64,000 nucleotides of DNA from Bordetella sp. H567 (GTDB taxonomy: Bacteria > Pseudomonadota > Gammaproteobacteria > Burkholderiales > Burkholderiaceae_B). The stretch is from NCBI RefSeq assembly GCF_001704295.1, contig NZ_CP012334.1, positions 1 to 64,000 of the forward strand. The letters are read 5' to 3'. Under the pieces are notes generated by a model, which was given only the letters and a program-made list of their open reading frames with translations, searched no databases and was not told the DNA's origin. Each line of letters begins with the position of its first letter. The stretch's first letter is position 1. The translations under genes were made by a program, and so were the position numbers. Shown here in pieces: positions 48,298-57,012 of this stretch.

Positions 48298-49146
48298 ATG
48301 GAGCCGGTCATCACCAGACTGCCCGACGATTTCCGCTGGCCCGGCGGCCACAGGGTGGCCGTCATCTTCAACATCGCCTACGAAGCCTGGTCGGACGGCC
48401 AGGCGCCCGGCATCGGGCCCATGGGCAATGTCCTGAAGCCTGGGTACTTCGACACCAATGCGCATTCCTGGGCCAGCTTCGGCCTGGTCCGCGGCATACA
48501 TCGCTTGCTGGCGATCGCCGAGCGGCAAGGCGTGAAGACCAGCGTGATGGTCAACGGCGTGATCTGCGAGCGCGATCCCGCGACGGTGAAGCGGCTGGCT
48601 GGACTCGGCCACGAGATCGTCAATCATTCCTGGGGCATGGACGTCATCCCCGTTTACCTGGACGAGGCCGGCGAGCGCGCGAACCTGGCGCGCAATCATG
48701 CGCTGCTTGCCGGCACCGCCGGGGTCGCGCCCGTGGGCTGGATCAGTCCGCGGGGCACCGGCAGCGCCATCACTTCACGCCTGCTTGCCGAGGCCGGCTA
48801 CCTGCATCACGGCGATGTCAACGACGACGACCGGCCCTATGTGATGGACTTCGGCGGCAAGCGCATCGTCGGCATTCCCCTGACCATGGACGTCAACGAT
48901 TTGCCGACCTGCGTGCGCTACGGACAGGGGCCGCGCCATATGCTGGACACCTTCAACGACGCCTTCGCCGCCCTGCGCGCGGAGCCGGTCCCACTGATGA
49001 TGGACGTAACGGCGCATACGCATGTGATGGGCCGGGCGTCCGGTGCCTGGGTTTACGAGGAAATCATCCGCCGCGTGAAAGCCTCCGGAGATGTGTGGAT
49101 CTGCACGCGCGAGCAGATGGCGCGCCATGTGTTGAACGCGCTGTAA
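48298..49146 (+). CDS. Polysaccharide deacetylase (NodB-fold) family protein
   Basis: 282 residues, cytoplasmic. The first motif reads FNIAYEAW, and NHSWGMDV (near 102) replaces the standard HxxxH, so it resembles the PuuE-like and related hydrolase group rather than chitin/peptidoglycan deacetylases. GWISPRGTGSAITSRLL (near 142) and DVTAHTHVMGR (near 238) are further motifs. RBS CAGGAGGA. Context with FAH and Bug genes suggests hydrolysis of a small amide or ureide. Confidence 0.8.
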   Translation: MEPVITRLPDDFRWPGGHRVAVIFNIAYEAWSDGQAPGIGPMGNVLKPGYFDTNAHSWASFGLVRGIHRLLAIAERQGVKTSVMVNGVICERDPATVKRLAGLGHEIVNHSWGMDVIPVYLDEAGERANLARNHALLAGTAGVAPVGWISPRGTGSAITSRLLAEAGYLHHGDVNDDDRPYVMDFGGKRIVGIPLTMDVNDLPTCVRYGQGPRHMLDTFNDAFAALRAEPVPLMMDVTAHTHVMGRASGAWVYEEIIRRVKASGDVWICTREQMARHVLNAL

Positions 49147-49226
49147 CGGCCGCGCCTGGCGCACGGCCACGCATCGCAAGGACCGGCACGCAGAGGCCGG
49201 CGGATGCGACCACCAGGAGACAGGAC

Positions 49227-50198
49227 ATGACCCGCCGTTCCATGCGGTCCGCGCTCGCGTGCGCGGCGCTGACGCTGCTTCCCATGCTGGGCTACGCGCA
49301 GGACAGCTGGCCCACGGGCCCCATCCGCTTTGTCGTGGCCTTCGCCCCCGGCGGCCCTGCCGATATCATCGGGCGCCTGCTCGCCCAGCAGCTGACGCCG
49401 GCGCTGGGGCAGAATGTGGTGGTGGAAAACCGCCCTGGCGCCGCGGGTAGCGTCGCGGCGGCCATGGTGGCGCGGGCCAGGCCCGACGGCTATACCTTCC
49501 TGATCGACACCAGCGCGTACGCGGTGAACCCGGCCATGCAGCGCGACCTGCAATTCGATTCCGAAAAGGACCTGACGCCCGCCGCGCTGGTGGCCTCGAC
49601 GCCCAACCTCCTCGTCATCGCGCCGACGCTCAAACCCCGCACGCTGAAGGAAGTCATGGCCGCGGCGCGCGATGGCAGCTACAACTATGGGACGGCCGGC
49701 GCCGGCACCACGCCGCACCTGACGGCCGAATACCTGTTCAAGGTCCTGGGCAAGGTGCCCATTACCCACGTGCCCTTCCAGGGCGCCGGCCCGGCGCTGA
49801 ACGCCGCCATGAGTTCGCAGGTGCAATTGGCCAGCGTGGCCCTGCCGCCAGCCGTGGAGCTGGTGAAGTCGGGCCGCGTGCGCGCGCTGGTGGTGACGAG
49901 CAATCGCCGGTCCGCGGCCTTGCCCGACGTGCCCACCGTGGCGGAATCGGGCTTTCCCGGCTTCGAGGACGTGACCTGGGTGGCCGTATTCGCGCCGGCG
50001 GGCACGCCGCAACCCATCCTGGAAAAATTCAACCAGGCGGTGACGCGATTGCAGAAGGATCCGGCGTTCCTGGCCCGGCTGACCGCCATCGGCTTCGAGC
50101 CGCAGGGCGGCAGTCTGCCCCAGGTCCGCGATTACGTGCACGGCGAATTCGCCAAATGGGTGCGCGTGGTGAATACGACGGGCGCCAAGGTGAACTGA
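49227..50198 (+). CDS. Bug/TctC family periplasmic binding receptor
   Basis: 323 residues. Signal peptide is about 1-25 (GYAQ near the cut). Motifs WPTGPIRFVVAFAPGGPAD (about 28-46), VENRPGAAGSVA and RPDGYTFL are present. RBS AGGAG. Third gene of the GntR-controlled operon. No cognate membrane subunits nearby. Confidence 0.92.
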   Translation: MTRRSMRSALACAALTLLPMLGYAQDSWPTGPIRFVVAFAPGGPADIIGRLLAQQLTPALGQNVVVENRPGAAGSVAAAMVARARPDGYTFLIDTSAYAVNPAMQRDLQFDSEKDLTPAALVASTPNLLVIAPTLKPRTLKEVMAAARDGSYNYGTAGAGTTPHLTAEYLFKVLGKVPITHVPFQGAGPALNAAMSSQVQLASVALPPAVELVKSGRVRALVVTSNRRSAALPDVPTVAESGFPGFEDVTWVAVFAPAGTPQPILEKFNQAVTRLQKDPAFLARLTAIGFEPQGGSLPQVRDYVHGEFAKWVRVVNTTGAKVN

Positions 50199-50291
50199 CC
50201 CGGTGGCGACAGCCCGGCAAATCCGCGCCATGGGCATGCTTGCCGTTGCGCAACGGCCCAAGGGCCACTCCGCATGCCCCGGTGGCGCGGT

Positions 50292-51224
50292 TCACCGTTT
50301 AGCCCCCCTTCCGCTCATCGCGTTTGCGAACAGGCGGGCGCCGTTCGTACGGAACAGGTTCAGGACGCGCTCCGCGGCGGGCGATAGATAGCCCGCTTTC
50401 CGGTAGGTCGCGCCGAGCGAGCGGGTCAAGGTGGTCTGGGCCAGCGGGATCTCGCGCAGCATCCTGCCGTGATGCAGCGCCAGGGTATGGTGCGAAACGA
50501 AGCTCAATAGCTCGGTCTGCGCGATCATGCGCGGCAGCAGCGGCAGCGAACTGGTCTCGATCTGCGCCGTTGGCCGGGACAGTCCGCTGGCCACGAATAC
50601 CGAATCCAGCCATTGTCGGCTGGGCACCGTGGGTCCCGGTAGCGCCCAGGGGAACTCCAGCAAATCTTCCAGCGCAACGTTCTTGCGGCGGAAGATGACG
50701 TGGCCGCGCCTTGCGGCGACCACCACGACATCCTGCACGATAGGCACCGTCACCATGTCGGGATCGCCTTCGGCGGTCAGCCCTATCAGAATGTCGATGC
50801 TCCCCTCTTTCAGCTGGCTGCGTAGCGCCGAGGTCGGCCCGATCGCGATTTCTATGGTGATATCCGGACACTCCGCCAAGGCCAGCCGGCATAGTTCCGG
50901 CAATAGATGGTCCGCGGCGATGGGGCCGCTCGCCAGGCGCACGTGCCCGGAACGGCCGCTGGCGAAATCGCTGACTTCGCGCATTACCTCGTCGGCGTTG
51001 TCGCGCAGCATGCGCGCGCGGGATCGCAGGACCTGGCCGACGCGGGTCAGGCGGATACCCCGTCCGGTGCGCTCGAACAGCGGGCTGCCGATGACGTCCT
51101 CCAGGCGATGTATGCACTTGGTCAGGGCCGGCTGGCTGCGGGCCAGCCGTTCGGCCGCGCGGCCAAGGTGCTCCAGGTCCGCCAGCACCTCGAAATAGCG
51201 CAGGTCCCGTAGATTGATCTCCAT
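50292..51224 (-). CDS. LysR family transcriptional regulator
   Basis: 310 residues. HTH FEVLADLEHLGRAAERLARSQPALTKCIHRLE in pattern (about 11-43), effector domain after. Divergent from the D-2-hydroxyacid dehydrogenase/RraA/Bug cluster, its likely target. The 110-bp gap is AT-rich for this genome and holds an ACTC-N8-GAGT dyad at 51245-51260. Confidence 0.9.
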   Translation of the reverse strand: MEINLRDLRYFEVLADLEHLGRAAERLARSQPALTKCIHRLEDVIGSPLFERTGRGIRLTRVGQVLRSRARMLRDNADEVMREVSDFASGRSGHVRLASGPIAADHLLPELCRLALAECPDITIEIAIGPTSALRSQLKEGSIDILIGLTAEGDPDMVTVPIVQDVVVVAARRGHVIFRRKNVALEDLLEFPWALPGPTVPSRQWLDSVFVASGLSRPTAQIETSSLPLLPRMIAQTELLSFVSHHTLALHHGRMLREIPLAQTTLTRSLGATYRKAGYLSPAAERVLNLFRTNGARLFANAMSGRGAKR

Positions 51225-51334
51225 GGCGTCGCGTCCCTTCCATAACTCAAAGTAAAGAGTAGATCATCATTATCGAATAGACCGTTGCCGATCGCCTGAC
51301 CATAATGCCGGCTTCCCCGATGGAGCCCTCTCCC

Positions 51335-52312
51335 ATGTCCCCTACCGTACTCGTGACGGCGTCGAAGCTGCATCCGGCCGGCGTCGAGCTGCTGCAGCAA
51401 CACGGCGCCCGCATCCGGTATCTGACACGCGCCGACGCGGCGACGGAGGTGGAAGAAATCCTGGCTTCCGAGCCGGTCGATGCCGTCATATCGCGCACCG
51501 TCGCGCTTTCCGGCGACGCCATCCGGGCCTGCCCCACGCTGAAGGCGATATCCAAGCACGGCGTCGGCGTAAGCAATATCGATGTGACGGCCGCCAGCGA
51601 ACGCGGGATTCCGGTCTATGTCACCCCGGGCGCCAATGCGGCCTCGGTGGCGGAACTGACCATCGGGCTGATGATTGCCGCCGCGCGCCGCGTTCCCGCG
51701 ATGGACCGGGCGCTACGAGCGGGACGTTGGGAACGGATGCAGGACGGCCGGCAACTGGACGGCCTCACCCTCGGATTGGTCGGCTATGGCCAGGTGGGCC
51801 AACGCGTCGCCCGCGTCGCATTGGCGCTGGGTATGCGGGTCATTGCGTTCGATCCCGCTTACACCGGCGACAGCCCCGTGCCCGGCGTCGAGCGCGCGGC
51901 AAGCCTGGATATGCTGCTTCCGCAGGCCGAGGTGCTGAGCCTGCACGTGCCGCTGAATGCGCACACGCGCGGCCTGTTGGGCGAGGCCCAGCTGGCCCGT
52001 CTGCCCGCGGGCGCGATTCTGGTCAATACCGCGCGCGGCGAGGTGGTGGACGAAAACGCGCTGGTCGCGGCCTTGCGTCGCGGCCATCTGCATTCCGCAG
52101 GATTGGACACCATGGCGGTGGAGCCTCTTCCCGCGGATAGCGCGCTGCTGGCCTTGGATAGCGTGGTGTTGACGCCGCATGTCGGCGGATCCACCCCTTC
52201 CGCGCTGGCCCTCATGGCCACGGGCGCGGCCGCCAATGTGCTGGCCGTGCTGGCGGGCCAGCCGCCCGACCCGTCGCGTTGCGTCAACCCGCAGGTCCTG
52301 GCGCGGCGCTGA
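51335..52312 (+). CDS. D-2-hydroxyacid dehydrogenase (phosphoglycerate dehydrogenase-like)
   Basis: 325 residues, lacking the regulatory ACT domain of SerA. Rossmann motif VGYGQVGQRVARVALALGM (near 142), catalytic Arg in NTARGEVVDE (near 225), Glu in AVEPLP and His in TPHVGGST (near 276). GGAG ten bases before ATG 51335; two earlier in-frame ATGs are less likely. First gene of a five-gene operon. Confidence 0.88.
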   Translation: MSPTVLVTASKLHPAGVELLQQHGARIRYLTRADAATEVEEILASEPVDAVISRTVALSGDAIRACPTLKAISKHGVGVSNIDVTAASERGIPVYVTPGANAASVAELTIGLMIAAARRVPAMDRALRAGRWERMQDGRQLDGLTLGLVGYGQVGQRVARVALALGMRVIAFDPAYTGDSPVPGVERAASLDMLLPQAEVLSLHVPLNAHTRGLLGEAQLARLPAGAILVNTARGEVVDENALVAALRRGHLHSAGLDTMAVEPLPADSALLALDSVVLTPHVGGSTPSALALMATGAAANVLAVLAGQPPDPSRCVNPQVLARR

Positions 52313-52386
52313 CGATGGCGCGGGGCCGACCAGCCCGGCAAAACAGCGGATAACCGCCACACAGGAATTTTGATCAAGGAGATCCC

Positions 52387-53100
52387 ATGAGCAGCACCGC
52401 ATCCGCGTCCCCGCTTGCCGCCGGCTGGCCTGCCGGCTATCGCATCAATCCCAGTGCGCCGCGCTTGCCCGCCGCGCTGGTGGACGCCTTTCGAACGCTG
52501 CCGGTCGCGGCCATCGGCGACGCCATGAGCCGCAACATCGGCACCATCGGCCTGCGTCAGTACCATGCGCGCCTGGAGACGACCATGGTGGGTCAGGCGC
52601 TGACCGTGCGCGTGCGGCCGGGCGACAATCTGATGATTCACAAGGCCTTGCTGATGGCGCAGCCCGGCGACGTGCTGGTCGTCGATGGCGGGGGCGATAT
52701 CACCCAGGCGCTGGTCGGAGGCCTGATGCGCACCACCTGCGTGGCGCGGCAGCTCGCCGGCTTGGTGATCGACGGCGCCGTCCGCGATCTGTGCGAGTGG
52801 GCCGAGGACGGCATGCCGGTCTTCGCCAGGGGGCATACCCACCGCGGGCCGAGCAAGGACGGACCGGGCGAGATCAACGTCCCCATCGCGGTGGCCAGCC
52901 TGGCCGTCATGCCGGGGGATCTGGTCGTGGGCGATGCCGACGGGGTGATCGCCATCCCGGCCGAAGAAGCCGAAACGGTACTCGAGAAGACACAGGCTCA
53001 TCTGCGCAAGGAAGCGCAGATCCGCGAATCCAACCGCAGCGGCACGGCGGACCCGGAACGTTTCAACGCCATACTGCGCGCGAAGGGCCTGCCGGTCTGA
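52387..53100 (+). CDS. RraA-like / HMG-CHA aldolase family protein
   Basis: 237 residues. Contains GDAMSRN (near 47), MIHKALLMAQPGDVLVVDGGGD (near 80) and the signature Gly-x4-Arg-Asp (DGAVRDL near 133), which in class II pyruvate aldolases binds metal and pyruvate. Members cleave 4-hydroxy-4-methyl-2-oxoglutarate or 4-carboxy-4-hydroxy-2-oxoadipate; RNase-E-inhibitor RraA is a relative. Strong RBS AAGGAG. The neighbouring amidohydrolase and dehydrogenases favour an aldolase role. Confidence 0.85.
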   Translation: MSSTASASPLAAGWPAGYRINPSAPRLPAALVDAFRTLPVAAIGDAMSRNIGTIGLRQYHARLETTMVGQALTVRVRPGDNLMIHKALLMAQPGDVLVVDGGGDITQALVGGLMRTTCVARQLAGLVIDGAVRDLCEWAEDGMPVFARGHTHRGPSKDGPGEINVPIAVASLAVMPGDLVVGDADGVIAIPAEEAETVLEKTQAHLRKEAQIRESNRSGTADPERFNAILRAKGLPV

Positions 53101-53156
53101 CCCTGCGCCGGCGGCCGCGCCGCCGGACGCACAGAACATCATAGAGGAGACAACCC

Positions 53157-54149
53157 ATGCGCCCGCTTTCCCGCCGTGCGTTCCTGCAGTCATCGGCGTG
53201 CGCGCTCGCCGCCGGCCCCGCGCGCGTGTTCGCCGCCGACGGCCAGCCCTGGCCGACGCGGCCTATCAACATGATCGTCGCCTTCGCACCGGGCGGATTC
53301 ACGGACGTCGCCGCCCGCCTGATCGCCAACCAGCTGACGAATGAGCTGGGCCAGCCCATCATCGTGGAGAACCGCTCGGGCGCCGCGGGCTTGATCGGCA
53401 CCCAGGCCGCCGCGCGCGCCGCGCCGGACGGCTATACCTTGCTGCTGGGGACGATCAGCACCCATGCCATCAACGTCGGACTCTACAAGTCCCTGCCCTA
53501 CGACCCCGCCAAGGATTTCGTGGCCGTGTCCGGAGTGGCCAGCGGGCCGCTCGTCCTGGTCGTCAATCCGTCGATGGGTGTAAAGACGGTCGCGGAGCTG
53601 ATAGACAAGGCGCGCGCCGCGCCCGGCAAGTACACGTACGGATCGGGGGGCCCAGGGACCACCAGCCATCTGGCGGCCGAAATGTTCAAGTCGATGGCGA
53701 AGGTCGACCTGCTCCATGTGCCCTATCGCAGCCCCGCCCTGGCCACATCGGGCCTGTTGGGCGGCCAGATCGACCTGATGTTCGACACCGTACCCGCCAC
53801 GATCAATAACGTAAAAGCCGGCAAGATTCTCGCATTGGGCATCAGCGGCGCGCCCGGGGCCGGCAAGATCGTCGACCTCAACATACCGGATATCGGCGCC
53901 ACGCTGCCCGGCTTCGACGCCAACACCTGGGTCGGCATGTTCGCGCCGGCCGGCACGCCCACCGCCATCGTGGCGCGCCTGGACGCGTCGATACGCAAAT
54001 CGCTGGCGGACCCGGTGCTGGTCAAGCGACTGGCCGAAATCGGCATGCTACCGTTCGTCGCCTCGTCCGCGGATTTCTCCGCGTACATCAAGGCCGATAC
54101 GCAGCGCTGGACAGAACTGATCCGCAAGAACGGCATTTCGATGGATTGA
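53157..54149 (+). CDS. Bug/TctC family periplasmic binding receptor
   Basis: 330 residues. The N-terminus SRRAFLQSSA (5-14) looks like a twin-arginine signal, with cleavage after VFAA about residue 27; this is less common for the family. Motifs WPTRPINMIVAFAPGGFTD, VENRSGAAGLIG and APDGYTLL are present. RBS AGGAG. Inside the dehydrogenase/aldolase/amidohydrolase operon. The next gene starts 5 bp after the stop. Confidence 0.9.
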   Translation: MRPLSRRAFLQSSACALAAGPARVFAADGQPWPTRPINMIVAFAPGGFTDVAARLIANQLTNELGQPIIVENRSGAAGLIGTQAAARAAPDGYTLLLGTISTHAINVGLYKSLPYDPAKDFVAVSGVASGPLVLVVNPSMGVKTVAELIDKARAAPGKYTYGSGGPGTTSHLAAEMFKSMAKVDLLHVPYRSPALATSGLLGGQIDLMFDTVPATINNVKAGKILALGISGAPGAGKIVDLNIPDIGATLPGFDANTWVGMFAPAGTPTAIVARLDASIRKSLADPVLVKRLAEIGMLPFVASSADFSAYIKADTQRWTELIRKNGISMD

Positions 54150-54154
54150 CCGCC

Positions 54155-55189
54155 ATGAGCCGACTCAAGGTATTCCTGACCTACACCGACGACGAGTTCG
54201 CCGGCTATTACAGCGCGAGCGGCCTGGCTGCGTTGCAGACCCATGCCGATGTCGTGCGCAACACCACCGGCCGAGTGCTGGCCGGGCGCGAGCTGGCGGA
54301 GGCCAGCGCCGGCTGCCAGGCCATCATCGCGCACCGCTCGGTCGCGGGTAGCCGCGAAACCTTCGCCCATGCACCGGACCTGCTGGCTTTTTTGCGGGCG
54401 GCGGTGGACATCAGCACCGTCGATGTGGCGGCGGCCTCCGAACTGGGCATCCTCGTGACCCGGGCCAGCGCCGGTTTCGCCACGGCGGTCGCCGAACTTG
54501 CGCTTGCCATGATCCTGGACCTGGCGCGCGGCATCTCCAGGGCCCGGCACGATTACGCCCATGGCCGTGCACCGGTCGTGGCGAAAGCCAGGCAGCTTGC
54601 CGGAACGCGCGTGGGCATCGTCGGCTACGGCCGCATCGGCCGCCAATTGGCCTCCCACGCGGCAGCGCTGGGCATGCGGGTGCGCGCATACGATCCGGCG
54701 ATTCCCGCGGACGAGCTGGGCGCGATCGGCGCGCCCTTCGAAACGGTGCTCGGTGATTCCGACTATGTCGTCTGCCTGGCCGCGTCGACGCCAGAAACGG
54801 AAAACCTGATGGATGCCGCTGCCTTCGCGCGCATGCCGCGGGACGCCTGCTTCCTGAATCTGGCGCGCGGCGAACTGGTGGACGAAGACGCCTTGCTGGC
54901 GGCCCTGGACGCCGGGCGACTGCGTGGTGCCGCGCTGGATGTCGGCCGCGCGCCCGACCAGAAGCCGTCCGCCCGCTTCGAAAACCGGCCCGACGTGGTC
55001 CTGATGCCGCATGTCGGCGGCATGACGGCGGAGGCCCGCGAACACCAAACCATGGATACGGTGCGCCAGATCGCGGCCCTGGCCGCGGGCCGGATGCCCG
55101 ACGGCGCCGTGAACGCCACGCAGGCGTTTCGCGTGAGGCCGCTGCTGGCCCGCGAAGACACGCCCGGCGCCGCGCCGCAACGCCCCTAG
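54155..55189 (+). CDS. D-2-hydroxyacid dehydrogenase
   Basis: 344 residues. NAD motif VGYGRIGRQLASHAAALGM (near 152), catalytic Arg in NLARGELVDE (near 235), acid segment in DVGRAPD (Glu not obvious at the usual EPLP position) and His in MPHVGGMT (near 287). Second such enzyme in the same operon as 51335-52312, with low mutual similarity, so the two probably use different 2-oxo acids. Confidence 0.85.
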   Translation: MSRLKVFLTYTDDEFAGYYSASGLAALQTHADVVRNTTGRVLAGRELAEASAGCQAIIAHRSVAGSRETFAHAPDLLAFLRAAVDISTVDVAAASELGILVTRASAGFATAVAELALAMILDLARGISRARHDYAHGRAPVVAKARQLAGTRVGIVGYGRIGRQLASHAAALGMRVRAYDPAIPADELGAIGAPFETVLGDSDYVVCLAASTPETENLMDAAAFARMPRDACFLNLARGELVDEDALLAALDAGRLRGAALDVGRAPDQKPSARFENRPDVVLMPHVGGMTAEAREHQTMDTVRQIAALAAGRMPDGAVNATQAFRVRPLLAREDTPGAAPQRP

Positions 55190-55203
55190 CCGCACGGATC
55201 ATC

Positions 55204-56100
55204 ATGACGACAGCCCCGTGGTCCGCCGGTACCGAACCGGCCCGCGCTACGCTGCCCGAGGGCAGCGTGGATTGCCATCACCATATCTATGACACGCGTT
55301 TCGCCTACCATCCCGAGGCGGATTACCGCCCGCCGGATGCGACGGTCGCGCACTATCGCCAATTGCGGGCGCGGCTGGGCACGGCGCGCAGCGTCATCGT
55401 CCAGCCATCCAGCTACGGCGTCGACAATGCCTGCCTGTGCGATGCCTTGGCGTCGATGGGCGACAGCGCGCGCGGCGTGGCGGTCATCGACGCCGGCACG
55501 TCGCGCGAAACGCTGCGCGCGCTGGACGCGTCCGGCGTGCGTGGCATCCGCTTCAACCTGGCGCGGCCTGCCGGCGCGGGCGTGGAGCAATTGGAGCTGC
55601 TGGCGGGGCGCGTGGCCGACCTTGGGTGGCATGTGCAAGTGCATGCGCTGGGGCGCGACTATCCCGCCCTGGAGACCCGGCTGGCCGGCCTGCCCACGCC
55701 GTTGGTCATCGACCACCTTGGACGGATTCCGCAGCCGGACGCCCGCGCGCATCCGGCGTGGGCCGCGCTGCGCCGGCTCGTGGACAAGGGGCGGACATGG
55801 ATCAAGCTATCCGGCGTCGACCACGATAGCGTGGACGGCGCGCCGACCTATGTCGATGGCGGCGACCTGGTGCGCGGCTGGATAGGCGCGGCGCCGCAGC
55901 GCGTCGTGTGGGGTACCGACTGGCCTCACGTGTCGGCCATCATGAATCCCGATAAATCGTTGCCGGACGATGCATCGATCCTGGATCTCTTCCACGGCTG
56001 GATGGCCACGCCGGAACAGCGGCAAGCCATCTTCGTGGACAATCCCTGCGAGCTTTATGGGTTCGAACCGCCGGCGCAATCCCGGGCGGGCGCCGGCTAG
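55204..56100 (+). CDS. Amidohydrolase 2 family protein (PDC hydrolase/lactonase-like)
   Basis: 298 residues, TIM-barrel. Metal-binding DCHHHIYD (near 23), His in VIDHLGRIP (near 167) and Asp in WGTDWPHV (near 240). The group includes 2-pyrone-4,6-dicarboxylate hydrolase and sugar lactonases. Together with an RraA-type aldolase it recalls the late steps of protocatechuate 4,5-cleavage, but no ring-cleavage enzyme is here. Last gene of the operon; convergent with the IclR gene. Confidence 0.85.
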   Translation: MTTAPWSAGTEPARATLPEGSVDCHHHIYDTRFAYHPEADYRPPDATVAHYRQLRARLGTARSVIVQPSSYGVDNACLCDALASMGDSARGVAVIDAGTSRETLRALDASGVRGIRFNLARPAGAGVEQLELLAGRVADLGWHVQVHALGRDYPALETRLAGLPTPLVIDHLGRIPQPDARAHPAWAALRRLVDKGRTWIKLSGVDHDSVDGAPTYVDGGDLVRGWIGAAPQRVVWGTDWPHVSAIMNPDKSLPDDASILDLFHGWMATPEQRQAIFVDNPCELYGFEPPAQSRAGAG

Positions 56101-56115
56101 ACCCGGGCGAACCCA

Positions 56116-56874
56116 TCAGCCGGCGCTGCCGGCCTCGAAGGCCACGGCGATATCCGCGGCGAATTTGCGCAGCACGGGGACATTGCCGACCATCTGCTCG
56201 TGGTCCATGCGCGCCGTCGGCGCGGAGACGCATAGGCCGATAAAGGCATTGCTGCGCAGCGGAATGCGCACACCCACGCCCACCACGCCCGCGTTCCACT
56301 CCTCGTTGCACGAGGCCCAGCCCTGGGCCCGGATCTCGTTGAAGTGGGCGCGCAGCCGGGTTTCGCTGGTGAGCGTGCTGCCGGTGAACTTGCGCCGAGT
56401 GGAGGAACGCAGCCATTGCGACAACGCCTCTTCCGGCATGTGGGCCAGGTGCAGCTTGCCGATGGACGTGCAATGCAGCGGCCCCTTATTGCCCTGTTCC
56501 AGGTGCAGGCCGCCCGGCCGCCGCACCGCGGCGGCGTCCACGCACACCAGCTCGCCGTCCACCACCATGCTGATTTGCGCGAATTCGCCCAAGGAGATCG
56601 CCAGCGACTTCAGCAAGGCGTGCGGCTGATCGGCGTTCAGCGAGGTCTGCACGGCGTCGATCCCCAACCTGGTAAGGCGGGCCCCCGGCATTACGCGCTT
56701 GGACGACAGGTGCCGGCTGAGCACGTTGCGGTCGATCAGTTGCACGACCAGCCGGTGCGCCGTCGGCATCGCCAACCCCGTCAAGTCCGAAATCTCGGTG
56801 ACGGAAAGCGGGCGGCGCGAGGCCGCCACGGCTTCCATGATGGCCAGTGTCTTGTCGATGGGGGCGTCATCCAT
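56116..56874 (-). CDS. IclR family transcriptional regulator
   Basis: 252 residues. Winged HTH (LSVTEISDLTGLAMPTAHRLVVQL in pattern, about 24-47) and an IclR effector domain with GKLHLAHMP (near 137) and the conserved CNEEWNAGVVGVGVRIP segment (near 190). ATG 56874 is chosen over upstream in-frame codons because it gives the standard start-to-HTH distance. Divergent from the MFS-allA-puuE operon with a palindromic site between. Confidence 0.9.
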   Translation of the reverse strand: MDDAPIDKTLAIMEAVAASRRPLSVTEISDLTGLAMPTAHRLVVQLIDRNVLSRHLSSKRVMPGARLTRLGIDAVQTSLNADQPHALLKSLAISLGEFAQISMVVDGELVCVDAAAVRRPGGLHLEQGNKGPLHCTSIGKLHLAHMPEEALSQWLRSSTRRKFTGSTLTSETRLRAHFNEIRAQGWASCNEEWNAGVVGVGVRIPLRSNAFIGLCVSAPTARMDHEQMVGNVPVLRKFAADIAVAFEAGSAG

Positions 56875-56882
56875 GGCGCGAT

Positions 56883-56931
56883 CCGGATTCCTAAATTTGA
56901 GAACAAAAATTCCGGATTCCGGGAAATCCGG
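56883..56931. promoter_or_regulatory. Candidate IclR operator
   Basis: Perfect inverted repeat CCGGATT-N6-AATCCGG at 56912-56931 with an extra half-site CCGGATT at 56883-56889 (part of a 10-bp direct repeat TCCGGATTCC). It sits between the divergent IclR and MFS genes. Confidence 0.55.
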
Positions 56932-57012
56932 CTTGTTGCGGGTAGGGGTCGAGCATAGCATCGACCCGACGCCGGACAGATCGGCGCATCCATATACAAG
57001 GGGTTTTTCATC

